Positions 37,571 through 47,268 of a DNA stretch of 64,000 nt are shown here, piece by piece. A program made the position numbers and the translations under genes. Numbering within the stretch: the first letter of the stretch is position 1; every line of letters begins with the position of its first letter. The notes beneath the pieces were generated by a model. It had not been told where the DNA came from, did not search any database, and was given only the letters and a program-made list of their open reading frames with translations. Origin of the DNA: Phenylobacterium aquaticum (GTDB taxonomy: Bacteria > Pseudomonadota > Alphaproteobacteria > Caulobacterales > Caulobacteraceae); contig NZ_JALDPT010000001.1 of the NCBI RefSeq assembly GCF_022695515.1, positions 332,915 to 396,914 of the forward strand. The letters are read 5' to 3'.

Positions 37571-40462
37571 CTAGAACCCGAACCGCAGGCCGAGCTTGAA
37601 GGTCCGTCCGACATAGTCGTACGGATTGCCGCCCAGATTGATGGCCGCGATCGCATAGGCCGGCGGATTGGTGTCGAACAGGTTGTTGGCGTTGGCGAAG
37701 ACCTGGTATCGGCGCTCGCCGACCTTGAAGTCGTAGGTCCCGTTCAGGTTCACATAGGCCAGAGCCGGGTAGACGTTCTTGTTGATGCTGTTGGACAGGG
37801 TCGGCGAATAGCCGGCCTCGCCGGGGCCGATGAACAGCGCCGAATAGCGGATGTCCGAGAAGGCGCGGACCTGGACGCCCACGGTGAACGGATCCAGCCG
37901 GTAGTTGAAATAGGCCGATCCGACCCATTTCGGCGAGCCGCCCTGGACGCCCGCGTTATCGACGGTCACGCCGCTCGGGCCGGGCCGGTCCGTGGTCTTC
38001 AGGTGTCGCAGATTGGTCGCGAAGACGGTCATGTCGACCGAGCCCGGCAGGTGCAGGGCGCTGAGATCGGTCCGATAGCCGACCTCGTAGTCGACCCCTT
38101 CGGTCTCCAGGACCGACTGGTTGAAGGGCTGCACGAAGACCTTGGCGATGCCGAAGCTCGAGCTGTCGAACTGGATCGCGGAGCAATAGCTCTGAACGCC
38201 CTGATAGCAGCGGGCCAGGATATCCGTGGCCGAGACCGAGGCGATCACGTCATTGACCTTGATCTTGTAGTAGTCGACCGACAGACGGGCCCCGGGAAGG
38301 AAGCCGGTCCGGCCCTGGAAGGTCCCGCCGACCGCGAAGGTGTCGGCTTCCTCCGCCTTCAGATCGGGATTACCGACCGTCTGCACGGGAAGGCGCGCCG
38401 ACTGTCCGTTGAACGGATTGACGAAGGACCCCGTCGCGGAGATGCCGCCGACCAGGAACAGGTCCGACAGGGACGGCGCGCGAATGTCGCGCGAGCGGGT
38501 CGCCCGCAGGCGGACACCCTCGATCGGCTCATAGGTTCCGCCGATTTTCCAGGTCGTGACCTGACCGCTGATCTTGTAGTCGGTGGCGCGCACGGCGCCG
38601 TTCAGGCCCAGCGAACGGACCAGGGGCAGGTCCGCCAGCAGCGGAACCTCGACCTCCAGATAGGCTTCCTTGACCGTCTCCCGGCCGCCATAGGACTTGT
38701 TGTTGCCGGAGGAATAGAGGCCCTGCTGCTGAAGGGCGTCGGCCGTCTGCCTCAGGCTGTCGCGGCGATATTCCGCGCCCGCGGCGAAGGAGACCGGGCC
38801 CGCGGGCAGATCGAACAACTGGCCGTTCAGGTCGAAGGCCAGGTCGTGCCGGAGCATCTGGTCCTTGGTGTACTCGATGCCCGCCACATAGGCCCGCGCG
38901 GCGGCCGAGGGGGCCCCTGTCCCGAACGGGTTCAGCGGGACGCAGCCCGGCTGCACATTGGCGACGGTGATGGTGTTGGTCAGCCGGTTCGCGGCGAAGT
39001 TGGGGTTGGTGGCGAGCGAGCCGCAGACGATGTTTCCGGTGGCGTCGACGACGGCGTATTCGGCCGCGGCGAGATTGGCCTCGCGGGTGCCATAGACCTG
39101 GGAATCGATCAGCGACTTGCCGTAGCCATAGGTGAGGTTCCAGTTGAACTTCTGGAACACCTTGCCCTTCAGGCCGGCCGAGGCCTGGATCGTCTCATAG
39201 GTGTTGTCGCCCGTGGTCCCGAGCCATTCGGTGTCCACCCGGCCCATGTCGAACTGGGTGATGTTGTTGGCCGCCATAAGGGCCTTCATCGCGGCCGGCA
39301 GATAGGGGTTGGTGGCCAGGATCGTGACGGTCGGCGTCTGGTGATATTGCGACTTGGTGAAGACGTTGCTGGTCGCATAGCCCGCCTGGAAGAAGGCGGT
39401 GGTGTCCTGGTTGATGTCGTAGGTGGCCTTGGCCATCGACGAGAACTGCTCGAGCGGCTGCTTGAGCTGCCACTGGGCCAAGGGCGTGGCGATGTGGTTG
39501 CTCGACGAGTTGATCATCAGATTGCCGAACACCGGCCCGCGCACGAGCTTGGTGGTGCTGCCGTCCGCGTTGAACGAGAGCTGGTTCAAGACCGTCGAGG
39601 TCGCGCCCGTCGCGGTCTTGGCCGTATTGATCACGCCGCCCGGCGTCTGGGTCGCATATTCGACGCCCTCGGCCCAACCGAAGGCCGGCGTCCCGGCGGC
39701 GCGCGTCGCGCCGAATGAGATCGGCGTGCCGGAGTTGCCAGGCTCAACGGCGGCCCAGTCGCGGGTATAGATGTTCCCGATGCCGTCGTTCTTGTTGTAG
39801 TCGGCGCCGACCACGACCTGGAGCCGGTCGTTGAGCAGGCGGAAGCCGTCGGCGAGGCTGACCCCGATCTCCTTGTTGTCGCCCTGCGAGGACTGGCCGG
39901 CATAGACCGCGCCCTGCAGCTGGTCGATCCGATCCTTCAGCACGAAATTCACGACGCCGGAGACCGCGTCCGAGCCGTAGGCCGCGGAGGCCCCGCCCGT
40001 GACCACCTCAACGCGCTTGATCAGCTCGAGCGGGATGATGCTGGTGCTGGTCGTCGCCGAGGAGTTGGTCGGCACGGGCCGCTGGCCGTCGATCAACAGA
40101 AGGGTCCGCTGCGACCCCAGGCCGCGCAGGTTGGCGAGGCTCTGGCCGGTCGAGATGGAGCCGGCGTTCCGCTGAACCTGGTTCGGCCCAGACGAGGGCC
40201 GGAAGGCCGGAAGCTGGTTCAGGATGTCGTCCGCCGACGAGGGCGCCGTCTGCTTGATCTGCTCGGTCCCCAGCACCGTGAGCGGGGTGGGCGAGGTCAT
40301 TCCGGAATTCTGGATCCGCGTCCCGGTCACCACGACCTCGTCGACCGTGGTCACCGCCGGCTTGGCTGCGGCCGTTTGGGCCGCGGCGCCCTGCGCACCG
40401 GACAGGAGAGCGAGCGCGCTCGCGCCGCTGACCCAAAACGCCGCCCTTGCAGAAATTGTCAT
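37571..40462 (-). CDS. Large TonB-dependent receptor of the tartrate-dehydratase operon
   Basis: 963 residues. Signal peptide to AAAQTAAA, TonB-box-like VDEVVVTGTRIQNSGM, plug motifs NLRGLGSQRTLLLIDGQRPV and VEVVTGGASAAYGSDAVSG, typical of the long oligosaccharide-type receptors of Caulobacterales, and a barrel ending in KLGLRFGF. It is the first gene of an eight-gene minus-strand operon that ends at 29679. The ligand is probably an ester- or glycoside-linked acid sugar, judged only from its partners. Confidence 0.92.
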   Translation of the reverse strand: MTISARAAFWVSGASALALLSGAQGAAAQTAAAKPAVTTVDEVVVTGTRIQNSGMTSPTPLTVLGTEQIKQTAPSSADDILNQLPAFRPSSGPNQVQRNAGSISTGQSLANLRGLGSQRTLLLIDGQRPVPTNSSATTSTSIIPLELIKRVEVVTGGASAAYGSDAVSGVVNFVLKDRIDQLQGAVYAGQSSQGDNKEIGVSLADGFRLLNDRLQVVVGADYNKNDGIGNIYTRDWAAVEPGNSGTPISFGATRAAGTPAFGWAEGVEYATQTPGGVINTAKTATGATSTVLNQLSFNADGSTTKLVRGPVFGNLMINSSSNHIATPLAQWQLKQPLEQFSSMAKATYDINQDTTAFFQAGYATSNVFTKSQYHQTPTVTILATNPYLPAAMKALMAANNITQFDMGRVDTEWLGTTGDNTYETIQASAGLKGKVFQKFNWNLTYGYGKSLIDSQVYGTREANLAAAEYAVVDATGNIVCGSLATNPNFAANRLTNTITVANVQPGCVPLNPFGTGAPSAAARAYVAGIEYTKDQMLRHDLAFDLNGQLFDLPAGPVSFAAGAEYRRDSLRQTADALQQQGLYSSGNNKSYGGRETVKEAYLEVEVPLLADLPLVRSLGLNGAVRATDYKISGQVTTWKIGGTYEPIEGVRLRATRSRDIRAPSLSDLFLVGGISATGSFVNPFNGQSARLPVQTVGNPDLKAEEADTFAVGGTFQGRTGFLPGARLSVDYYKIKVNDVIASVSATDILARCYQGVQSYCSAIQFDSSSFGIAKVFVQPFNQSVLETEGVDYEVGYRTDLSALHLPGSVDMTVFATNLRHLKTTDRPGPSGVTVDNAGVQGGSPKWVGSAYFNYRLDPFTVGVQVRAFSDIRYSALFIGPGEAGYSPTLSNSINKNVYPALAYVNLNGTYDFKVGERRYQVFANANNLFDTNPPAYAIAAINLGGNPYDYVGRTFKLGLRFGF

Positions 40463-40494
40463 TGTGTCTCCTCCCCAGAGATCGTATTGTTCGG

Positions 40495-40516
40495 ATTGCG
40501 AACTTTAATTCGCAAT
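40495..40516. promoter_or_regulatory. Perfect 22-base palindrome, candidate IclR operator
   Basis: ATTGCGAA-CTTTAA-TTCGCAAT: 8-base arms with no mismatch and a 6-base spacer, about 33 bases upstream of the TonB receptor start. Size and symmetry suit a dimeric IclR-type protein, and an IclR gene is in this operon. I found no second copy in the window. Confidence 0.55.
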
Positions 40517-40630
40517 ATGAATAACAGGCTGTCGCGACGCTTGGCAAGAGCCCTGCGTCGGGCGGTCGTTTTCCGGATTGCGATGGGGCGGCGGTGTCCG
40601 CGGAGGCTGCGTGAGCAAGCCCCCGGGTCG

Positions 40631-41602
40631 CTAGGACTGAGTCACACGCAGGTCGAGGATTCGGCGCTGTCCGCCGATGCGCCCGAGCTGGACGACCACG
40701 TCGACCAGGGAGGCGACATAGTCCAGCACCTCGCGACGCGACAGACCCAGGCCCGTTTGTTGGACCATCAGGACGATCTGCTCCAGGGCGCCCTCGGGGG
40801 AATTGGCGTGCACCGTGGTGAGCGATCCCGGGTGGCCCGTATTGATGGCGCGCAGGAAGGTCACGGCTTCGGCGTCGCGAATCTCGCCCACGATGATGCG
40901 GTCGGGCCGCAGGCGAAGGGCCGCCTGCAGCAGGTCGTCGACTCCGATGCGGGCCTCTCCCAGTTCGCCCTTCACGGCGACGAGACCCAGGGCGTTCGGC
41001 TGGCGAACCGCCACCTCCGGCGTGTCTTCGACCAGGACCAGCCGCTCGGTGTCCGGCACAATCTTCAGGAGGCTGTTCAGGAAGGTGGTCTTGCCCGAGG
41101 AGGTGCCGCCGGAGATCAGGATCGTGCGCCGCGCCAGGACGGCCCGACGCAGGAAGTCAACAGGGTCGGCGCGGGCCGCGTCCGGATCGAGCCGGCCGGC
41201 CAGCGCCTCGACAGGCGCCAGAGGGCCGTGATCATAGGCCTCGAGCGGCAGGTCGGTCAGGACGTGGCGGCGTATGGCCATGGCCCAGTGCCGGCGCGTG
41301 GCCGGCGGCCCCACCATCTGGATCCGGGCCCCGTCGGGCAGGCTCGCGGCCAGCAGAGGGTTCTCACGATTGACGCCCTGGCTGGAGAGGCGGGCGACCT
41401 GGGCGGCCAGGCGCTCGAGCAGCAGGTCCGTGACCTCGGGCGCCTCGTGGCGACGCATGACGGGCTCGCCAGCCGATTCGATCCAGACCTCGCCGGGGCG
41501 GTTGACCAGGATCTCCGTCACGCCCGGCTGCTCCAGCCAGGTCGCGAAGGGCCGCAGATAGGCGCGCAGATAGACGCCTTCGAGAGGGGCGGGCTCGGCC
41601 AC
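40631..41602 (-). CDS. virB11: VirB11-type secretion ATPase
   Basis: 323 residues, hexameric traffic ATPase at the cytoplasmic base of a type IV secretion system. Walker A is ISGGTSSGKTTF, the Asp box/Walker B region reads RIIVGEIRDAEAVTFL, and the His box is HANSPEGALEQI. The start is a GTG two bases beyond the virB10 stop. It is the last gene of the cluster. Confidence 0.92.
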   Translation of the reverse strand: MAEPAPLEGVYLRAYLRPFATWLEQPGVTEILVNRPGEVWIESAGEPVMRRHEAPEVTDLLLERLAAQVARLSSQGVNRENPLLAASLPDGARIQMVGPPATRRHWAMAIRRHVLTDLPLEAYDHGPLAPVEALAGRLDPDAARADPVDFLRRAVLARRTILISGGTSSGKTTFLNSLLKIVPDTERLVLVEDTPEVAVRQPNALGLVAVKGELGEARIGVDDLLQAALRLRPDRIIVGEIRDAEAVTFLRAINTGHPGSLTTVHANSPEGALEQIVLMVQQTGLGLSRREVLDYVASLVDVVVQLGRIGGQRRILDLRVTQS

Positions 41603-41604
41603 GG

Positions 41605-42641
41605 CTAGAAGACCAGGTCCCGGGCCACGAAGACCTGGATCGGCGCGCCCTGGGCCGCCCGGACGGTCGGGGCGATGCGACCGTCGGTCTGCACCGCCTG
41701 GGCCGCGGCGCTCTGGGCCTGGGTGGAGGTCCCGATCACCAGGGTGTTCGAGGAGGAGTCCCCCAGGGACTGCGCCGCCCCGCCCACCACGGACAGCAGC
41801 ATGGCCGAGCCGAACCGTTGCAGGAAGTGGCGATCCACCCGCCCCGCGACACCGGTCTCGCCGTTCGCGTCCATCGCCGGCGAGGCCAGCTGAATGGAGA
41901 CGCCGTCCGGCCGGATCAGACGGGTCCAGATGATGAAGACCCGCGACTGGCCGGTGGCCACACCGCTCTTGTACTGGCCGACCAGCCGGCTGCCACGGGG
42001 GATCAGGACACGGGCGCCGTCGAAGCTGCGGACGTCGCGGCTGACCAAGGCGCGCGCATAGCCGGGCAGGTCGGAATTGACCGCGGTCTCCAGCACGGCC
42101 GCGATCAGGGCGCCTTGCACCACCGTATCGGAGGGGGCGGAGAGCGCGGTCGCATGGGCGACCGGGGGCGCTTCGGCCCCGACCCGTCCGGCGAACTGCT
42201 CGTCCTGGCTCAGGCCCTGGGCCTGGCCGGGCGCGGCCTGCGAGGTCTCGGCGGGTCGCGGCGATCCCGCCTCCAGGCCGGTGTTGTCGACCACCATGGG
42301 CAGGGCGCGGGACTGATTGGGATCGAGCTGGCCGCCCGGCGTCGGCGCGGGGGCGGCCGCCGGCGGGGGCGTCGGGCGATCGGCGTCCCGCGCCAGGGGA
42401 ACCGGTGTGGCGGGAGCCGCGGCCGCCGGCGTCGCGGGTGCGGTCCGCTGGTGGGACATGGAGACGAAGGTGGCGGCCCCCAGGGCCAGGGCCCCGACCA
42501 TGCCCGCCGCAAGGACCAGGCCGTCGCCGGCGCCGGCGTGCGGGCGACCCGCGGCAGGACCGGCCGGGCGGCCTGGGCGAGATCGGCGGCGGACAGGGCC
42601 AGGCGCGGATCGCGCCCGCTGCGGTCGGCGTCAGCGAACAT
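41605..42641 (-). CDS. virB10: VirB10/TrbI-type channel protein (one frameshift)
   Basis: About 345 residues once joined. The N-terminus (MFADADRSGRDPRLALSAAD) is cytoplasmic and is followed by a single membrane helix (MVGALALGAATFVSM), a proline-rich periplasmic stretch and the TrbI domain (VLIPRGSRLVGQYKSG, then RLIRPDGVSIQLASPAMD). The frames switch near 42524-42540 in a GCCGGCGCCGGCG tract just before the helix; one base is missing. It links inner- and outer-membrane parts of the channel. The start overlaps the virB9 end by 11 bases. Confidence 0.87.
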
Positions 42642-43440
42642 CGGCGGAGCTCCGGAAGAGGCGAGCGAGCCCGGTGGGCGGCGGCTTGACCTCGGCCCGC
42701 GCTCGCGGCGCGGCGGCGTCCAGCTCCGGCGCCCGGTAGGCGTCGTTATAGAGGGTGGCGACGAAGGCCCCGCGGCGCAGAACGAAGGACGGCGCGATCT
42801 GGTCGGCCACCAGATAGTCCCCGCGGGCGCTGAAGTTGACGAGGGTCTCGGTCTTGTCCGACCCCACCGCATAGACCGCCGGCGCCGCGACGGCCGGGTC
42901 CCACTGGAACCAGGTGGAGCGGCCATTGTCGAACACGCGCAGGGGCGCCGCCTCGCGGCTGCCGGCGAAGCTGTAGGCGGTGTTGCGCAGCTCCGGCGCG
43001 GGCGTGACCGGCTCCGCGGCGGCGACCGGCGGCGGCGGCGCGGCGGGTTCTGGCTCAGCCGGGTACTTGAAGCGCAGGTCATAGACCACCTGCCCCCTGG
43101 CGCAGGCCGCCGTCGGCCGCGCCGCCAGTTCGAAACTGTAGCGTCGACGATCCGTGGCCACGGTCATGTTGCTGTGGGTCGACCGGTAGGCGGGCTTCAC
43201 AAACAGGACATTGGCCCGCTTGTTGGGCGTCACCAGCCACTGTGAGGCCTCGCCCAGCCCGACGTTCTCGATCCGCTCGCCCTCGGCGAACTCGATCATG
43301 GTCTGGAACCCGAAGCAGCCGTCGAGGCGGACCACGGCGCGATCGTCATAGGGGACCTCGCGAATCCGCGCGTCGGCCAGCGCCAGGCCCGGCGCCAGGA
43401 GGGGGGCCGCGCAGAGGGCGGCGAAGAACAGAGGCTTCAT
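42631..43440 (-). CDS. virB9: VirB9/TrbG-type outer-membrane channel protein
   Basis: 269 residues. Signal peptide MKPLFFAALCAAPLLAPGLA, then the family start IREVPYDDRAVVRLDGCFGF, the domain FAEGERIENVGLGEASQW, and the C-terminal part with TWFQWDPAVAAPAVYAV. With VirB10, and normally VirB7, it forms the outer-membrane core. No VirB7 lipoprotein gene is visible beside it. It overlaps virB6 by four bases. Confidence 0.9.
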   Translation of the reverse strand: MKPLFFAALCAAPLLAPGLALADARIREVPYDDRAVVRLDGCFGFQTMIEFAEGERIENVGLGEASQWLVTPNKRANVLFVKPAYRSTHSNMTVATDRRRYSFELAARPTAACARGQVVYDLRFKYPAEPEPAAPPPPVAAAEPVTPAPELRNTAYSFAGSREAAPLRVFDNGRSTWFQWDPAVAAPAVYAVGSDKTETLVNFSARGDYLVADQIAPSFVLRRGAFVATLYNDAYRAPELDAAAPRARAEVKPPPTGLARLFRSSADVR

Positions 43441-44564
43441 GATCCAAGGGGTCCTGAAAGAGAGCGGCCGGGCGTGCGCAGGGTCTGGCCCAGCCCCCGG
43501 GCGAGCGTCGTCCCGCCCAAGCCCGGAGCCGCCGCCGGAGCGGGGGCGGAGGTCCCGGCGGCGGATCGGGCGACGCCGGTGATCCGAAGGTCCCGCGTCG
43601 CGCCGGAGACCAGCTCGGCGACGCGGGCGTCGGCGCCTGAGACCACCTCGGCGCGCGCCGAGGACTGTGCGGACGCCGACTCGGGGGGTGCGGGCGCGGG
43701 CTCGCGGCTCGCGGCCGGACGCCAGTCGCGGGTGAGCATGAAGGCGGCCCAGGCGAGGGTGAGGGTCAGGCCCGCATAGATGAGGGCGGCGAGGAACAGG
43801 GTGACCACCGGGCGCAGGTCGCGGACGGCGGCGGCGGGGTCGTCGGCGATGGCGACCACCAGGGGGTTGAGCAGATCCAGCGCCCCTGCCCCGCCGACCA
43901 CCACCAGCAGGGGCGCGAAGCCAAAGCCCACAGAGGTTCTGAGCCAGCCCTGGAACAGGCCTCGGGTGGCGTCGAACAGGCCCGTGGCCACGAACAGGGG
44001 CCCCAGGGCCAGGAGGACCGCCAGGACGACGTGGGTGATCACCAGGAGGCCCGCCGTGGCCAGAAGCAGCACCAGGCCGCTGAGCCAGAGAAGCCGAAGC
44101 GCGGTCTGGACTTGGGGCGTGTTCGGGCCGGCCTGGGCGCCGAGGCCCTGGGCCGCCTGCACCACGCCGTCGAACAGGATGTCGAGCCGCCCGGCGAAGG
44201 CCTGGGTCGCGCCGCCCCGGCCGCCCATCAGGGCCTGGGCCACCTGGTCGGGACCGCCCGTCAGGAGCCCGTAGATCACCGCGTGATAGGCGGGCCAGGC
44301 GGTGGCGAAGGTCAGGACCAGCCCCAGGGTCAGGACGCGGGGGGCCAGGGCCGGCAGCGACAGTCGCGTGCGTCCGGTGATCAGGCCGAGCGCCAGGAAG
44401 GCGACATAGAGGGTCAAGGCCGAGGTCAAGGCCGCGCTGAAGGTCCCGCCGCCGGCGAACAGCCGGCCGTAGCCCTGGGCCACAGCCAGGTTCACCTGGC
44501 AGTCGAGCACCTGCAGACCGGCCGAAAGGCCGGCGTCCGGGCTCAGACCTCCGCACGCCGTCAT
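43437..44564 (-). CDS. virB6: VirB6/TrbL-type inner-membrane protein
   Basis: 375 residues from the ATG at 44562-44564, which overlaps the virB4 stop (ATGA). There are about six or seven membrane helices. The TrbL/VirB6 family core is recognisable in LFVATGLFDATRGLFQGWLR, and a low-complexity Ala/Pro/Ser tail follows from about residue 290. It forms part of the inner-membrane pore. Confidence 0.82.
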   Translation of the reverse strand: MTACGGLSPDAGLSAGLQVLDCQVNLAVAQGYGRLFAGGGTFSAALTSALTLYVAFLALGLITGRTRLSLPALAPRVLTLGLVLTFATAWPAYHAVIYGLLTGGPDQVAQALMGGRGGATQAFAGRLDILFDGVVQAAQGLGAQAGPNTPQVQTALRLLWLSGLVLLLATAGLLVITHVVLAVLLALGPLFVATGLFDATRGLFQGWLRTSVGFGFAPLLVVVGGAGALDLLNPLVVAIADDPAAAVRDLRPVVTLFLAALIYAGLTLTLAWAAFMLTRDWRPAASREPAPAPPESASAQSSARAEVVSGADARVAELVSGATRDLRITGVARSAAGTSAPAPAAAPGLGGTTLARGLGQTLRTPGRSLSGPLGS

Positions 44565-46975
44565 GACACGCTCCGCAGACGCGCGCCGCGGCGGGCGGGC
44601 GTCGGTCCCGGCCAGGGCGTGCCGACCAGTTCGCCCCACCAGTGCGCGGGATGGTCGCCCAGTCGGCGACGCAGCTCGTCCAGGCGCCGGACGCTTGCCT
44701 CTCGCCCCGAAAGCACGGCGACCAGATCCGGCATGCCCGACAGATCCAGGCGGGCCACAACGCTGTGGCCGCCGTGCTTGACCAGGAAGCAGCGGGACTC
44801 GCCCGGCAGGGCTCGGACCAGGTCGAGCTCATGGCGCGTCAGACCGAAGCCGGCGCAATAGTCCTCGGCCCGGGCCCTCGGATTGGGCATGAAGAGCTGG
44901 GTGGCGGCCTGCTCGATCACCGCAGAGGCGATGGCGCTGTCCAGGGCGTCGCGGGCGCTCTGGGTGCCGAAGCCGACGATGGCGTTGCGCTTGCGCAGGG
45001 TCTTCATCCAGTCGCGGATGCGAGCGGCGAAGACCGGGTCATCCAGGGCCTTCCACCCCTCGTCGATGACGATCAGGGTGGGCGAGCCGTCGAGACGCTC
45101 CTCCACCCGGTGGAAGAGGTAGAGCATGGCCGGGGTGCGCAGGGCGGGGCTGTCCAGGAGCTCGGTCATGTCGAAGCCCAGGGTCGCGGCGCCGATGTCC
45201 AGGCGGTCCTGGGGCGCGTCGAACAGCCAGGCGTGTTCGCCCTCGCCGCACCAGGGCGCGAGGCGGGAGGCCAGATCGTCCGGCCCCGGACGACCGCGGC
45301 CCTCCAGCAACTCCCGGAAGTAGCACAGCCGGCGATAGACGGGGTCCTGGTCGTAATTGGCGTCCACCGCCGCGGCGATCAGGGCGTCCTGAGCCGGCGT
45401 CAGCCCCTCCCCGCGGCCGGTGACCAGGGACGCGATCCAAGTGCGCAGGAACGCGCGATCGGCGGGCGTGTCAGGCAGCTGAAGCGGGTTGAATCCGGTG
45501 GGCTCGCCGGGCCGGAGACTGGCGTAGACCCCGCCCGTGGCGCGCAGGAAGATCTCGGCGCCGCGGTCCTTGTCGAAGAACACCGCCCGGTCGGCCAGCT
45601 TGCGCGCCTGGGCGGCCAGGAAGTTGAGCGCCACGGTCTTGCCCGAGCCCGACGGCCCGATCACCGTGAAGTGGCCCAGGTCGCCCTGGTGGAAGTTGAA
45701 GAAATAGGGCGTGGCCGAGGTGGTCTCCAGCACCGACACCGCCCGCCCCCAGTGACCGCCCTCGGCCTGGCTGATGGGAAAGCCGTGCAAGGAGGCCAGG
45801 GCGGCGAAGGCGCCGCTGCTCACCAGGGCCGTGCGGGCGCCATAGGCCTCATTGCCCGGGAGCTGGGCCCAGAAGGCGGGCTCCAGGGCGAGATCCTCGC
45901 GCACCGCCACGGCGCCCACATCGGCCAGGGCGGCGGCGCAGTCTGCGGCGGCGGCGTCCAGGGCCTCGAGGCTGTCGGCCCGGACCAGCACGCTCATCTG
46001 GTGCTCGCCGAAGGCCGCGGCGCCTGACGCGATGTCGTCCTTGGCCGCCGTCAGACCGTGGCGGAGGCTGGCGCTGTCGTCATCGGCGGCCCGCATGCGC
46101 CGCACGGCCAGCCCCACCCGTTCCTGGGCGATCTGGCGGTCGACGAAGGCGAAGCTCTCCGAGACCGTCATCTCGTAGGGCAGCCGCAGCAGGGCGTCCA
46201 ACATGCCCGGCGTCGCCTGGGGCGGGTAGTCCTTCAGACCGAGGATGGCGGAGAAGTCGCTCCGCCCGTCCGGACGCCGTCGCTCCACGGCGTCGAGGCC
46301 GAAGCTGGTCCGGACATAGGGGATGTGGCGGCCGACATCGCCGACCGGCCTGAGCATGGGCCGCAGTTCGCCGTTGTAGAGCGCCGAGAGAAACTCCAGC
46401 GGCTCGGAACAGACGCCATGCGGGGTCGGGTAGTCGTCCAGGAGCCTTGCGCCATAGGGACCCAAGGCCGCCATCAGGGTCTCGCGGGCCGCATCCAGAT
46501 CGCGGATCTCGGCCGCCCGGTCGCCGGACCTGATCCCGCCCATCAGGTCGGACAGGCGGTGGGCCAGGCCCGCCTTGCCCCGGGCCGGGCGGCGCAGGAG
46601 GGTCACGAACAGGTCGTTCACGAACAGGCGCCGCTCCGCCATCCGCGCCTGCCAGCGCCGGTCGATCTCGGCGCAGATCGGGTCCTCGAAGCTGGCGGCC
46701 TGGGAGACGCTCACCCGGCGGCGCAGAATGTGGTGGCGGATCACGAAGCGCGAGCCGCCCAGGGCGCGCAGCGCCGCCTCCCGGGCCGCATGTCGGCGGT
46801 TCAGGTCCTCGGTGTCGGCGGTCTCAAAAGACAGGCCCTGCAGGTGCAGCACCTGCATCAGGCCGCCATCGCGCAGCACGACCGTGCGCCCCTCGGCGAC
46901 GGTGGCGTAGGGCAGTCGTTCGCCCGCTGATCTTTCCCGGGCCATCCAGGCGGCGAAGCCGGTCCATGCGCTCAT
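44561..46975 (-). CDS. virB4: VirB4-type secretion ATPase
   Basis: 804 residues. Walker A is VIGPSGSGKTVALNF, Walker B lies in PTLIVIDEGWKALDD, and the C-terminal motif FGTQSARDALDS is standard for VirB4. I take the ATG at 46973-46975 with GTGAGG before it; an upstream ATG would overlap virB3. It powers pilus assembly and substrate transfer. The sequence is complete and has no frame break. Confidence 0.93.
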   Translation of the reverse strand: MSAWTGFAAWMARERSAGERLPYATVAEGRTVVLRDGGLMQVLHLQGLSFETADTEDLNRRHAAREAALRALGGSRFVIRHHILRRRVSVSQAASFEDPICAEIDRRWQARMAERRLFVNDLFVTLLRRPARGKAGLAHRLSDLMGGIRSGDRAAEIRDLDAARETLMAALGPYGARLLDDYPTPHGVCSEPLEFLSALYNGELRPMLRPVGDVGRHIPYVRTSFGLDAVERRRPDGRSDFSAILGLKDYPPQATPGMLDALLRLPYEMTVSESFAFVDRQIAQERVGLAVRRMRAADDDSASLRHGLTAAKDDIASGAAAFGEHQMSVLVRADSLEALDAAAADCAAALADVGAVAVREDLALEPAFWAQLPGNEAYGARTALVSSGAFAALASLHGFPISQAEGGHWGRAVSVLETTSATPYFFNFHQGDLGHFTVIGPSGSGKTVALNFLAAQARKLADRAVFFDKDRGAEIFLRATGGVYASLRPGEPTGFNPLQLPDTPADRAFLRTWIASLVTGRGEGLTPAQDALIAAAVDANYDQDPVYRRLCYFRELLEGRGRPGPDDLASRLAPWCGEGEHAWLFDAPQDRLDIGAATLGFDMTELLDSPALRTPAMLYLFHRVEERLDGSPTLIVIDEGWKALDDPVFAARIRDWMKTLRKRNAIVGFGTQSARDALDSAIASAVIEQAATQLFMPNPRARAEDYCAGFGLTRHELDLVRALPGESRCFLVKHGGHSVVARLDLSGMPDLVAVLSGREASVRRLDELRRRLGDHPAHWWGELVGTPWPGPTPARRGARLRSVS

Positions 46976-46982
46976 TGCAGCC

Positions 46983-47267
46983 TCACGGGGCATAGGAGTT
47001 GCAGCCCCAGCGCCGCCAGTTCGGCAGACGCGGACAACGGCTGACCCGCGCGATCCACAGGTCGAAAATCCGGGGCTCCTTCAGGCAGGCGAGGTAGCCC
47101 ACGCCATGCAGGACGGCCGCCAGCAGCAGCGCCCAGAAGGACCGCGTGACCAGAAACGCTTCGGTGGTCAGCGCGCCGTTGAGGGTGAAGAAGCTGTAGG
47201 TCACGCCGGCGAACATCTGCGGCTGGGTCAGGGCGCGGAAGACGGGAACCCGGATGAGATCGGCCAT
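46983..47267 (-). CDS. virB3: VirB3-type inner-membrane protein
   Basis: 94 residues. The family N-terminus (IRVPVFRALTQPQMFAGV) is followed by one or two membrane helices and a C-terminal segment KEPRIFDLWIARVSRC, as is usual for VirB3. It starts two bases from the virB2 stop and ends just ahead of virB4, the canonical order. Confidence 0.9.
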   Translation of the reverse strand: MADLIRVPVFRALTQPQMFAGVTYSFFTLNGALTTEAFLVTRSFWALLLAAVLHGVGYLACLKEPRIFDLWIARVSRCPRLPNWRRWGCNSYAP

Positions 47268-47268
47268 G

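Noticed and set aside
36230..39718. A 1162-codon open frame on the plus strand.
   Set aside because: It lies entirely antisense to the secreted hydrolase and the TonB receptor, both with clear motifs. Long antisense frames are expected at this GC content.
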